Positions 29,417-37,312 are shown, numbered from the stretch's first letter. The stretch is 64,000 bases of DNA from Myxococcus stipitatus (GCF_038561935.1 NZ_CP102770.1:2790001-2854000), one strand, 5' to 3'. Program-made: numbers and translations. The notes: generated by a model not told the origin, from the letters alone.

Positions 29417-30073
29417 TCACCGCGCGACCGCGGGCGAGCCGAGCACCTCCACCACCGCGTCATGCACCCGCCCATCCGTGAGCATCCACGGGTGGAAGAG
29501 CACCGGGAACACGCGCTCGCAGGCGCCGGGCAGCCGGGAGCTGGACGCGGGCACAATCATCAGGTCCCACGGCGACCAGAAGCTGTGCACCTCCGTGTTG
29601 CCCCACGGATGGGTGTCCTGCTGGAGGGCCCGGAGCAGCCGGCTTCCCGGCCTCATCTGGGTGATGCCCTTGCCTCGCGCGAGGAACGCCAGCGCGGAGC
29701 CTCCATGGGGACCCGAGATGGAGATGAATCGCCGCACCATCAGCCGGCCGCCCAACAGCTGCACCCAGTAGCGCGTGACGAGTGCCCCCATGCTGAAGGC
29801 CACGACGTCCACGCGGCGCGCCCCCGTACGGGCTCGCAGCGCCTGGGCTTCGTGAGCCACCTGGCGCGCGAGCACGGACAGGCTCTCGCTTCCGTCGCTC
29901 GGCGCGAGCGAGAGGGCATGCAGGTGGGGCCAGCCTTCCTGCTCCAGTCGCTGGCGGAGGGCATCGAAGGCGCTCGCGTCATCGCCCAGGCCATGGACGA
30001 AGAGCACGGGGGCTCGCTGCTCCACGGGCGCGAGCCGGAGGGTCTGCACCGCGGCGGCCAGGGACGCGCTCAC
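29417..30073 (-). CDS. Alpha/beta hydrolase, lipase-like
   Basis: 218 residues. The oxyanion segment is VLFVHGLGDDASAFDALRQRL; the nucleophile elbow is AFSMG, the A-x-S-x-G variant known from small Bacillus lipases, in VDVVAFSMGALVTRYWVQLL. SGPHGGSALAFLARG is also lipase-like; the catalytic His is probably in FHPWMLTDGRVHD near the C-terminus. No signal peptide is seen, so the enzyme appears cytoplasmic. It ends 3 bp from the convergent deacetylase gene. Confidence 0.75.
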   Translation of the reverse strand: MSASLAAAVQTLRLAPVEQRAPVLFVHGLGDDASAFDALRQRLEQEGWPHLHALSLAPSDGSESLSVLARQVAHEAQALRARTGARRVDVVAFSMGALVTRYWVQLLGGRLMVRRFISISGPHGGSALAFLARGKGITQMRPGSRLLRALQQDTHPWGNTEVHSFWSPWDLMIVPASSSRLPGACERVFPVLFHPWMLTDGRVHDAVVEVLGSPAVAR

Positions 30074-30384
30074 ACGCCACCCCTCGCGACGCCGACGCGG
30101 GCCTCGCTGCGCGCTCGACTGGAGTGGGACACGGTGGGCCTACCCTGGATGGGCACTCCAAGCCTCCATGGGCGAAGCCTACACCCGCGCCCCCTCGGAG
30201 CGCGCACGTGCCCGCCACTCGGCGGCCCACGTCCAGAAGGTTCCGCGAACCCCGTGTGTCGAGTGATTCGAGTGTCGCGAGGAAGACGCGGATGGTTGGG
30301 TCCTTGCCTCCGGAGCGCCAGGGGCGTGCTTCCGGGTTTCTCCTCTCCCGGGGCGGGAGCCGGTGGTGTTAAAGAGCGCGGGAT
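30074..30384. other. Intergenic, divergent promoters, nothing distinctive
   Basis: 311 bp between the hydrolase (minus) and acyltransferase (plus) genes. It must contain both promoters. I see no clear sigma-54 site, repeat or RNA structure; open frames crossing it have no family features. Confidence 0.4.
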
Positions 30385-31239
30385 ATGCTGGAGCGTCTCG
30401 GCGACCGAGTGAAGAAGGGCCTGCGCGATTGGACCGACCGCATGGCCAATGACGAGCAGAAGGCTCGCATGCAGGCCATGGCTCGTCCGGAGAACGAGTA
30501 CGGGGTGGACCCCTTCGGGTACAACCTCGACTTCAGCCTCTCCGCGGTGGCGCCCTTCCTCTGGCTCTACCGGAACTACTTCCGCGTGGAGACCTACGGC
30601 ATCGAGAAGGTCCCCGCCGGACGGGTGCTGCTGGTGTCCAACCACTCCGGGCAGGTCCCCCTGGACGGCGCCATGATTGGCGTGTCCCTGATGCTGGAGG
30701 CCACGCCCCCTCGCGCCGTGCGCAGCATGGTGGAGAAGTGGGTGCCGTCGCTGCCGTACGTCTCCACGTTCATGGCGCGCATGGGGCAGATTGTCGGCAC
30801 GCCGGAGAACTGTCGGCGGCTGCTCGAGTCGGACGAGGCCATCCTCGTCTTCCCCGAGGGCACCCGCGGCATCAACAAGCTGTGGCCCCAGCGCTACCAG
30901 CTCCAGGAGTTCGGCCTGGGCTTCATGCGCCTGGCGCTGGAGACGCGCACGCCCATCGTCCCCGTGGCCGTCGTCGGCGCGGAGGAGCAGGCCCCGGCGC
31001 TCATGGACCTCAAGCCGGTGGCGAAGCTGTTGGGCTTCCCGTCGTTCCCCATCACCCCCACGGGCCTGCCCTTCCCGCTGCCCACGAAGTACCGCCTGTA
31101 CTACGGCGACCCCATGCACTTCACCGGGCGCCCGGACGACGAGGACAGCGAGCTGGACAAGAAGGTCCGCACCGTGAAGGGCGCCATCCAGTCCATGCTC
31201 CACCAGGGCCTCAAGGAGCGCCGGGGGGTGTTCTGGTGA
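30385..31239 (+). CDS. Lysophospholipid/glycerolipid acyltransferase (PlsC-like)
   Basis: 284 residues. The acyltransferase block I is VSNHSGQVPLDG, block III is VFPEGTRGINKLW and block IV is TPIVPVAVVGAEEQAP. The active-site His lies seven residues before the acidic residue rather than in the strict H-x4-D form, a variant seen in a subset of this family. One weak hydrophobic segment (SAVAPFLWLYRNYF) may dip into the membrane. It forms a probable pair with the epimerase gene 35 bp downstream. Confidence 0.88.
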   Translation: MLERLGDRVKKGLRDWTDRMANDEQKARMQAMARPENEYGVDPFGYNLDFSLSAVAPFLWLYRNYFRVETYGIEKVPAGRVLLVSNHSGQVPLDGAMIGVSLMLEATPPRAVRSMVEKWVPSLPYVSTFMARMGQIVGTPENCRRLLESDEAILVFPEGTRGINKLWPQRYQLQEFGLGFMRLALETRTPIVPVAVVGAEEQAPALMDLKPVAKLLGFPSFPITPTGLPFPLPTKYRLYYGDPMHFTGRPDDEDSELDKKVRTVKGAIQSMLHQGLKERRGVFW

Positions 31240-31274
31240 GCGGCCCGCTCGTTCGGTGCTAAGAGGCATTGTCC

Positions 31275-32198
31275 ATGAGACCGGCCGTCGTCGTCACGGG
31301 CATCAGCGGCAACCTCGGCCGCACCCTCGCGAAGCTTCTGCACAAGCACGAGCGCATCATCGGCATCGACCGGCGTCCCTTCGTGGGCCGGCCGAAGGAT
31401 GTCGAGATGTACGAGCTCGACCTGCGCAAGAAGAAGGCGGAGGACGTCTTCCGCAAGAACGAGGTCCGCGCCGTCATCCACATGGGCATCATGCATGACC
31501 CGCGCATGAGCGAGGAGGAGCACCACTCGTTCAACGTCGTGGGCACCACGCGCCTGCTGGAGTACTGCGCGAAGTACGGCGTGAAGAAGGTCGTCGTCCT
31601 CTCGTCGGCCAACGTCTACGGGCCCAGCCCGGACAACTCCAACTTCCTCACCGAGGACGCGCCGCTCATGGCGGCCAGCCGCTTCTCTGGCGTGCGGGAC
31701 CTGATTGAAGTGGACATGCTCGCGCATGGCTTCTTCTGGAAGCACCCCCACATCGAGACGGTGATTCTGCGGCCCGTCCACATCGTCGGGCCCACCATCA
31801 AGAACGCGCCGTCCAACTACCTGCGCCTGCGCCACCCGTGGATGATGGCGGGCTTCGACCCCATGGTGCAGCTCATCCACGTGGAGGACGTCGCCCGCGC
31901 CATGGTGGCCGCCCTCCGCCCGGAGCCCAAGGGCGTCTACAACGTCGTCGGCCCCGGCGAGGTGCCCCTGTCCGCGGTGATGCGCGAGTTGGGCAACACC
32001 CCCATCCCCGTGCCCCACCCGGTGGCCCGGCCCCTGTTGGGCATGCTCTTCAAGTATCGCATCGCCAACTTCCCGCCCCCGGAGCTGGACCACATCCAGT
32101 TCCTGTGCGCCGTGGATGGCAGCCGCTGGGTCAACGACGTGGCCTGGAAGCCCCGTCACTCCATGCGGGAGACCATCCGCGCCGTCCTCGCGGACTGA
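31275..32198 (+). CDS. NAD-dependent epimerase/dehydratase (extended SDR)
   Basis: 307 residues from the ATG at 31275. N-terminal GISGNLGRTLAKLL is the nucleotide-binding Gly motif. The S-Y-x3-K triad is degenerate: VLSSANVYGPSPDN has the Ser and Tyr, but no Lys at +4. The C-terminal segment reads FKYRIANFPPPELDHIQF. This could be a non-catalytic or altered-substrate SDR. It follows the acyltransferase and precedes the non-coding locus 32199-32676. Confidence 0.8.
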   Translation: MRPAVVVTGISGNLGRTLAKLLHKHERIIGIDRRPFVGRPKDVEMYELDLRKKKAEDVFRKNEVRAVIHMGIMHDPRMSEEEHHSFNVVGTTRLLEYCAKYGVKKVVVLSSANVYGPSPDNSNFLTEDAPLMAASRFSGVRDLIEVDMLAHGFFWKHPHIETVILRPVHIVGPTIKNAPSNYLRLRHPWMMAGFDPMVQLIHVEDVARAMVAALRPEPKGVYNVVGPGEVPLSAVMRELGNTPIPVPHPVARPLLGMLFKYRIANFPPPELDHIQFLCAVDGSRWVNDVAWKPRHSMRETIRAVLAD

Positions 32199-32220
32199 GA
32201 GGGGAAAGTCCGAGGGTCCC

Positions 32221-32243
32221 TGACACGGTTGTCGTGGCTGTCA
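32221..32243 (+). promoter_or_regulatory. TGACA-N13-TGTCA upstream site (possible activator site)
   Basis: Inverted TGACA (32221-32225) and TGTCA (32239-32243), with an inner repeat GTCGTG-GCTGT-CACGAC. It lies about 145 bp upstream of the sigma-54 site, within the normal range for an enhancer-binding activator. The cognate regulator is unknown. Confidence 0.45.
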
Positions 32244-32265
32244 CGACGCCGGAGGCTGGACCCCA

Positions 32266-32279
32266 TGACAGCAGTGTCA
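32266..32279 (+). promoter_or_regulatory. TGACA-GCAG-TGTCA palindrome (possible activator site)
   Basis: Perfect 5-bp arms with a 4-bp spacer, about 100 bp upstream of the sigma-54 site and sharing the half-sites of 32221-32243. Two similar sites in phase with a sigma-54 promoter fit a bacterial enhancer. Confidence 0.5.
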
Positions 32280-32284
32280 GCGCC

Positions 32285-32311
32285 CCGACGTTCCACCCCT
32301 GGGAATGTCGG
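32285..32311. repeat. 10-bp inverted repeat
   Basis: CCGACGTTCC and GGAATGTCGG, one mismatch (G-U if RNA), with a 7-bp loop. Could be a terminator for the epimerase gene 87 bp upstream or part of the regulatory region of the downstream RNA locus. Confidence 0.4.
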
Positions 32312-32377
32312 CGCGGCGCGAGTGCAAGCCCTTGAATCTTCGTGAACGCGTGTGGGCCTGGAGCCGGGAGCTCGGCG

Positions 32378-32393
32378 TGGCATCGCCATTGCT
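32378..32393 (+). promoter_or_regulatory. Sigma-54 promoter
   Basis: TGGCAT-CGCCA-TTGCT matches the -24/-12 consensus TGGCAC-N5-TTGCW at all but one base, with correct GG-to-GC spacing. With GC as -12 the start of transcription falls at 32404, the first base of a hairpin. No gene on the plus strand begins within 780 bp, so it should drive the tandem hairpin RNA. Confidence 0.7.
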
Positions 32394-32458
32394 CTAAGTC
32401 CCGGCATCACCGCGCGGCGATGCGGGCCTGGTCACAGCGTCGCCCCGCGCAAATGTCA

Positions 32459-32528
32459 GGGCGCTCCATTGGGGAGCTCCCGACGTCCACCGCCTCGGCC
32501 GGCCCCGAGTCGGTGGACGGATTTTGTA
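32459..32528 (+). repeat. Tandem hairpin unit, copy 1
   Basis: SL1: GGG-c-GCTCC loop GGAGC-t-CCC. SL2: CGTCCACCG-c-CTCGG, loop CCGGCC, CCGAG-t-CGGTGGACG, then GATTTTG. Both stems have the same C-T mismatch. Confidence 0.85.
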
Positions 32529-32599
32529 GGGCACTCCATGGGGGAGTTCCCGACGCCCATCGCCTCGGCCGGCCCCGAGTCGATGGGCGGTTTCTTGTA
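32529..32599 (+). repeat. Tandem hairpin unit, copy 2
   Basis: SL1 pair changes to ACTCC/GGAGT. SL2 outer stem is CGCCCATCG/CGATGGGCG, differing from copy 1 at two base pairs, each compensated on the other arm. Tail GTTTCTTG. Confidence 0.85.
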
Positions 32600-32670
32600 G
32601 GGCGCTCCATTGGGGAGTTCCCGACGCCCACCGCCTCGGCCGGCCCCGAGTCGGTGGGCGGTTTCTTTTT
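32600..32670 (+). repeat. Tandem hairpin unit, copy 3
   Basis: SL1 GCTCC/GGAGT (one G-U). SL2 outer stem CGCCCACCG/CGGTGGGCG. Tail GTTTCTTTTT, the best terminator of the three. Confidence 0.85.
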
Positions 32671-32676
32671 GGCAGC

Positions 32677-33111
32677 CTAGCGCAGCTCGTTCGCGAACGG
32701 ACCGGAGTCCTGGCGCTCCAGGAGCCACATCCCGTCCTTGTAGACGAACTCCGAGCTCACCACCGAGGTGTGCTCCGTGGCGGAAGGCAGGCGCATCCAC
32801 TGGATGCGGCTCTGCACCACGGCCCGCGTGCCGTCCTCCGACATCAGGACCTCTTCGATTTCGTAGTCGCTGATGGACAGGTCCTTCTCGTCCTGGAGGT
32901 CCAGCCGGGCGCGTGCGAAGGCCTGGCGGCGCTCCGGGACGATGAAGCGCGAGGCGGTCCTGAAGTCCTTCCACCGGATGACCTTGTGGAACGACTCCAC
33001 CACCGGCTTGAGTTCTTCCAGGTTGGATTTCTTGGACAGGGTTGCGCATCCGCCAAGGGCGAGCGCGAGGAAGAGGGCGAGCGGGCGAATCACGGGGTGG
33101 GACGGTAGCAT
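32677..33111 (-). CDS. Small lipoprotein of unknown function
   Basis: 144 residues from ATG 33111; a GTG at 33093 is a possible alternative start. Lipobox LALGGC, then a soluble mixed domain with QSRIQWMRLPSATEHTSVVSSEFVYKDGMWLLERQDSGPF, like small nuclear-transport-factor-2/SnoaL-type lipoproteins. The stop is 7 bp from the last hairpin unit, so that hairpin could also block transcription into this gene. Confidence 0.75.
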   Translation of the reverse strand: MLPSHPVIRPLALFLALALGGCATLSKKSNLEELKPVVESFHKVIRWKDFRTASRFIVPERRQAFARARLDLQDEKDLSISDYEIEEVLMSEDGTRAVVQSRIQWMRLPSATEHTSVVSSEFVYKDGMWLLERQDSGPFANELR

Positions 33112-33186
33112 CCGGCGGCCGCCCGGGACGAGTTCACGGTGGTATGGTCCGGCTCCCTCGCCCGAGCACCGGAGTCGCAAGCCCAC

Positions 33187-36100
33187 ATGGCCAAGTCGAT
33201 GGTGGAGCGTTACGAGCAGCTCCTCCGGCAGGACCCTACGTCTTCCGTTTTCGTTGAACTGGCCAAGGCCCTGCTGGAGAAGGGGGACTCGGCGCGCGCC
33301 ATCGAGGTGTGCGAACAGGGCATCTCCCACCACCCGTCCTCGACGGTGGGGCGGGTGCTCTGGGGCAAGGCGCTGATTCAGCTGGGGCGCCCCGCTCAAG
33401 CGATGGAGCAGTTCGACAAGGCCATCGCCATCGAGAAGGACAACCCCTACGCCTACAACCTGATTGGCGAGGTGCTGTTGCAGCGCGGGCTGTACCGCTC
33501 GGCGCTGCCGCTCCTGCGCAAGGCGGTGGCGCTGCAGCCCAATGACGGCCGCGTGAAGCTGTGGCTGGAGCAGGCCCAGCAGGCCCTGGCGGGTGGCCCC
33601 GCGCCCGTCTTCGCGGACCTGATGGGGTTGGAGAAGGCCGCTCCCGAGGAGGGAGAGGCCGACGGGAGCGAGAAGCCCGAGAGCAGCGAGGCCGTGGCGG
33701 CGGCTCCCATGGCGGCGGCGCGACTGCGGGCCGCGGCGCTCGGGGATGCCGCGAAGGCCGCGGCGGGTCCGGCGAAGTCCGTGGGGCCACGCGCCGCCGC
33801 GGACCTGGCGAGCGCCGCCGGGGCGGGGGGTGACGCTGCGGCGGACACGCCGGCGGTCGCGGACTCGGATTCCCCCGGTGCTGGAGAGGACGTGGACCTG
33901 GGGCTCTCCTCGGAGACTCCGGTGCTGCGCTCTCCCGAGGCGCCAGCGTCGGAGGCGCCAGCCGCCTCCGCGTCGGACGCTTCGCTGGGGTTGATTGACA
34001 GGCCGATTCCCGTGCTCGGCGCCGCTCCCGGCACGCTGTTGCCGACCCTGGACCTGTCGCTGTCCGATGAGGACGGTGCTCCGGAGCCTTCGGGTCTCGA
34101 GGCCTCTGCTGGCACGCCTGAGGGAGAAGACTCCCAGGCCGCGGACTCCTCGGGGACGCAGGACGCCGAGGCGTCGGCCCCCTCGGGTGAGAGCTCCGCC
34201 GAGGGCGAGGCGGGGGGAGGGGACTCCGCCGCCGCTGCCTCCGAGTCCGAAGAGGACATCCTGCTTCGCTCCAGCGAGTTCACCACCGCGAAGCCGGTGA
34301 TTCCCGCCTCGTCCGGTGGACTCCTGGGCGACCTGCCTCCCGTGGAGCCGACGGGCGCCGCGCCCGTGGTGGCTCGGGCCGCATCGTCGGCGCGGGGCTC
34401 TGGCTCCAAGCGCTCGTTGCTCGACGACCTTCCGGATGTCGCGGAGCCGACCGGGCCCTCGGCGAAGCCGAAGGCCGGCGAGTCCAAGCAGGACACCGAG
34501 GCCCTCACCGTCGCCTACGAGAAGGAGCTTCGCCAGAAGCTGGCGCGCGAGGCCGCGAAGACCTCGTTCATCAAGCGCAACGGTGTCAAGGTTGCTGGTG
34601 CCACGGCGTTGGCGATGGTGCTCATCACCGTCGTCGTCGGCTTCCTGCGCATCCGCGCGGCCTCGGGGGGGCAGACGCTGAACGAGGCGCTCGCGCGCTC
34701 CGAGGACCTCATCGTCCAGGACACACGGGCCTCGCTGAACGGTGCCCTCCAGCAGCTGGGGAGCGCGCTGGAGATGGACGAGAGCAGCAGCCGCGCGTGG
34801 GCCCTCACCGCGTGGACCCATGCGCTGCTCTTCGCGGACCACGGCATGTCTCCCGAGGACCGCCTCAAGGCGCTCGAGGCCCTGGAGAAGCCGGGCGTGC
34901 GAGAAGCCGCTCCGGGACTGGTCCTCACCACCAACGTCCTCGTGGCGGATGACCGCGGGCGCGAGCCGGCCCGCCGCGCGCTGCTCGCCGCGACGGACGA
35001 GAGCACCGAGGTCCACGCGCTCGCCGCGAGCCTGCTCCTGGCGTCGAAGGACGAGAAGAAGGCGCTCGAGCGCTTCGACCGCGCGCTTCGTGCCTCCCCG
35101 TCCAACGTCCGCGCCCTGGTGGCGCTGGGGGGCTACTACCTGGCCTCGGAGGACTTCCCGCAGGCCATCGAGATGTTCGCGAAGGCACGCACCAAGTCGC
35201 CCAAGCACTCTTTGGCGCGCATCGGCCAGGCCGAGGCCCGGCTGGCGCAAGAGCAGGACCTGGAGGAGGCGCTCGCGGATGTGGCCCCGCTGGCCGACGA
35301 CGCGGAGCTGCCCTCGGCCCTCAAGCCGCGTCAGCAGCTGGTGCACGGTCAGCTCCTGGCCGCCGTGGGCAAGCACGACGAGGCCCGGGCCCTGCTGTCG
35401 AAGGGGACTCAAGGCGCGCTGGCGTTCGACTTCCAGCTCGCGCTGGGCGCCTCGAGCCGCGCGGCGGGGAAGCTGGACGCGGCGCTCGCCGCCTACGAGG
35501 CGGGCTTGAAGCTCCAGCCCAAGAGCGACGAGGCCCGCGAGGGTCTGGGCCGCACGCTGCTGGACAAGGACCGCGAGCGCGAGGTGCTCACGCGCCTGGA
35601 CGCCGAGGGCGGCCGCAAGGTGGCCCTGGTGCGCGCCTCCGCCTACGCGCGCCTGGGTGACTGGAAGCGCGTCCGGACGGAGCTGGCGCGCACGCGCGTC
35701 AACGAGCGCTACCCACCGGAGGCCGTGTCGCTCCTGGCCCTGGCAGACTCCGCCGAGGGCAATGGCGCTCAAGCGCGGGAGCTGCTCGAGAAGGCACTGG
35801 CCGCCTCGAAGCGTCCGCGCAACGACATGCGGCTGGCGCTGGGGCAGCTGTACTGGCGCGAGCGCGCCCTCGACAAGGCACAGGCCCAGTTCGAGGAGGC
35901 GCAGAAGAATCCTCGTGACTACGAGGCGTCATGCTCGCTGGGGCGCCTGCTCCTGTCGCGAGGCCTGCCGGACATGGCGCTCAAGCCGCTGATGCAGGCG
36001 GTGGAGCGCAACGGCGCGCATGGCGAGGCACGAGATGCGCTGGGCCGGACGCTGCTGGCGTTGGGCCGCACGCCCGAGGCCCTCAAGCAGTTCGAGGCGT

Positions 36101-36906
36101 GGCAGCTCGACAACCCCGGCAGCGCCGGTGCGCAGAAGGGCTTCGCGCTGGCGCTCTTCCAGTCCGGCCGCCGCAAGGAGGCGGAGGGTGCCGTGGGCCG
36201 CGCGGCGAAGCTGGCCCCGGACGACGCGGAGGCGCACCGGCTGCGCGCCGCCATCCTCTTCGGCGCGGGTGATGCCAAGGGCGGCTTCTCCTCGCTGGAG
36301 CGCGCCAACAAGCTGGACCCGAAGGACCCGAACACCTTCTGTGAGATTGCCCACGCCTTCCTGAGGCAGGGCAACACGGACAACGCGGATGCCGCCTTCG
36401 CGGCCGCGCGGCGCGAGGGCCCCGACGCCACCTGCGGACGGGTGGGCGAGTTCTACGTGCAGCTGCCGAGCGGTGGCCGCACGGTGGCGCGGACGCTGGA
36501 AGACCTGGCCGCGAGGGCCCCCACCCCGTGGGACAAGGCCTTTGCCCAGGCCGCCATGGCCCGTGTCCTCCTGGGCGCGGGGGCGTTGAAGGAGGCGCGC
36601 GCCGCCGCGGACGAGGCCGTTCGCCTGGCGCCGTTCGAGGGGCGTTCCTACCTTGCGCTCGGCATGGTCGCCCTCAAGCAGAGACAGGAGGCCGCGGCGA
36701 AGACGGCGCTCTTGAAGGCCGTGGAGCTGGAGCCCACGGACGGGCCGGCCCACCTGGCTCTCGCGGACGTGCTTGTCCGGGAGTCAGCGGAGCTGGTGCG
36801 GGCCGTGGACGCGTACGAGACCTTCCTCCGCCTGGCCGGCTCAAGCGAGGATGCGGCGCGCGTGAAGAAGGCGCTGCCGTCCCTCAAGAAGAAGGCGGCT
36901 CGTTAG
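33187..36906 (+). CDS. Single-pass membrane TPR protein
   Basis: 1239 residues; start at the ATG opening MAKSMVERYEQLL. Residues about 1-140 hold TPRs (SVFVELAKALLEKGDSARAIEVCEQGI). Residues about 150-450 are a disordered Ser/Ala/Glu/Asp-rich linker. A basic stretch precedes one membrane segment at about 464-490 (VAGATALAMVLITVVVGFL). Residues about 500-1239 are many TPRs. The predicted layout is cytoplasmic TPR, linker, TM, periplasmic TPR. It resembles the 1540-residue protein in plan but has no zinc ribbon or AIPLPG repeats. The 125-residue membrane protein follows after 1 bp. Confidence 0.85.
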   Translation: MAKSMVERYEQLLRQDPTSSVFVELAKALLEKGDSARAIEVCEQGISHHPSSTVGRVLWGKALIQLGRPAQAMEQFDKAIAIEKDNPYAYNLIGEVLLQRGLYRSALPLLRKAVALQPNDGRVKLWLEQAQQALAGGPAPVFADLMGLEKAAPEEGEADGSEKPESSEAVAAAPMAAARLRAAALGDAAKAAAGPAKSVGPRAAADLASAAGAGGDAAADTPAVADSDSPGAGEDVDLGLSSETPVLRSPEAPASEAPAASASDASLGLIDRPIPVLGAAPGTLLPTLDLSLSDEDGAPEPSGLEASAGTPEGEDSQAADSSGTQDAEASAPSGESSAEGEAGGGDSAAAASESEEDILLRSSEFTTAKPVIPASSGGLLGDLPPVEPTGAAPVVARAASSARGSGSKRSLLDDLPDVAEPTGPSAKPKAGESKQDTEALTVAYEKELRQKLAREAAKTSFIKRNGVKVAGATALAMVLITVVVGFLRIRAASGGQTLNEALARSEDLIVQDTRASLNGALQQLGSALEMDESSSRAWALTAWTHALLFADHGMSPEDRLKALEALEKPGVREAAPGLVLTTNVLVADDRGREPARRALLAATDESTEVHALAASLLLASKDEKKALERFDRALRASPSNVRALVALGGYYLASEDFPQAIEMFAKARTKSPKHSLARIGQAEARLAQEQDLEEALADVAPLADDAELPSALKPRQQLVHGQLLAAVGKHDEARALLSKGTQGALAFDFQLALGASSRAAGKLDAALAAYEAGLKLQPKSDEAREGLGRTLLDKDREREVLTRLDAEGGRKVALVRASAYARLGDWKRVRTELARTRVNERYPPEAVSLLALADSAEGNGAQARELLEKALAASKRPRNDMRLALGQLYWRERALDKAQAQFEEAQKNPRDYEASCSLGRLLLSRGLPDMALKPLMQAVERNGAHGEARDALGRTLLALGRTPEALKQFEAWQLDNPGSAGAQKGFALALFQSGRRKEAEGAVGRAAKLAPDDAEAHRLRAAILFGAGDAKGGFSSLERANKLDPKDPNTFCEIAHAFLRQGNTDNADAAFAAARREGPDATCGRVGEFYVQLPSGGRTVARTLEDLAARAPTPWDKAFAQAAMARVLLGAGALKEARAAADEAVRLAPFEGRSYLALGMVALKQRQEAAAKTALLKAVELEPTDGPAHLALADVLVRESAELVRAVDAYETFLRLAGSSEDAARVKKALPSLKKKAAR

Positions 36907-36907
36907 C

Positions 36908-37285
36908 GTGAGGACACCTCCCTCCGGCTCGGGGCCTGAGTCCCCGCTGCTGCGCATCATGTGGGGCAACGCCTTCCTGCTCTCGATGCTCTACCTGCTG
37001 GTGGGCGTGGGCGTGGAGATCGCGCTGCGCATGTTCCCCTCGCGCTTCCTGCAGCGCCTGTCGCTGTCCCTGGACTCCCTGCCCGCACGGGCCCTGGAGC
37101 TCATGGGCGCGATGGACCCGCTGCGCACGGCCTTCTTCAACGGGCGCATCTCCGAGTCCGGGGTGCGCCTCATCTTCGGCCTCACCACCGTGGTGGTCAT
37201 CTTCCTGCTCGCGCTCGTCGTGGGCACCGTCATGGGCACCCTGCGCTACTTCATCGCCCGCGCCGCCTACCGCCGAGGCCGCTGA
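36908..37285 (+). CDS. Small two-TM membrane protein
   Basis: 125 residues from a GTG 1 bp after the TPR gene stop. Two membrane segments (NAFLLSMLYLLVGVGVEIAL; VRLIFGLTTVVVIFLLALVVGTVMG) flank a soluble loop of about 55 residues. Probably a partner of the TPR membrane protein. No family recognised. Confidence 0.75.
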   Translation: MRTPPSGSGPESPLLRIMWGNAFLLSMLYLLVGVGVEIALRMFPSRFLQRLSLSLDSLPARALELMGAMDPLRTAFFNGRISESGVRLIFGLTTVVVIFLLALVVGTVMGTLRYFIARAAYRRGR

Positions 37286-37302
37286 CGTCCCGAGGTGGGA
37301 CG
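37286..37302. terminator. Bidirectional hairpin between convergent genes
   Basis: CGTCCC-GAGGT-GGGACG, 6-bp stem directly after the plus-strand stop and 10 bp before the recQ stop. Confidence 0.5.
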
Positions 37303-37312
37303 CGCCGGGCCG

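Larger units (their letters stand above)
32404..32670 (+). ncRNA. Predicted small RNA locus with 5' hairpin and three tandem two-hairpin units
   Basis: From the predicted start at 32404 the transcript opens with hairpin GCATC-a-CCG-cg-CGG-c-GATGC (32404-32423). After about 35 nt it enters three contiguous copies of a 70-71 nt unit. Each unit ends in a strong stem and T-rich tail, so RNA ends are predicted near 32525, 32597 and 32670, giving species of about 122, 193 and 267 nt. No coding frame with family features crosses it. I do not recognise the RNA. Comparison with the sigma-54-linked myxobacterial sRNA Pxr is the obvious identity test. Existence as RNA is inferred from promoter, structure and covariation. 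Confidence 0.6.

Noticed and set aside
32404..32525. Direct identification as Pxr
   Set aside because: Similar general plan (sigma-54 link, three stem-loops), but I cannot compare sequences here, so I leave it unnamed.
32459..32670. CRISPR array
   Set aside because: Units abut with no unique spacers and carry internal hairpins and T tails; no cas genes.
32342..32680. Short frames in the hairpin array
   Set aside because: They repeat because the DNA repeats; copies differ by stem-preserving changes rather than by codon-preserving ones.
32677..35772. 1031-residue frame through the small lipoprotein
   Set aside because: Only the last 144 residues are a real product; the rest is antisense to the TPR gene.
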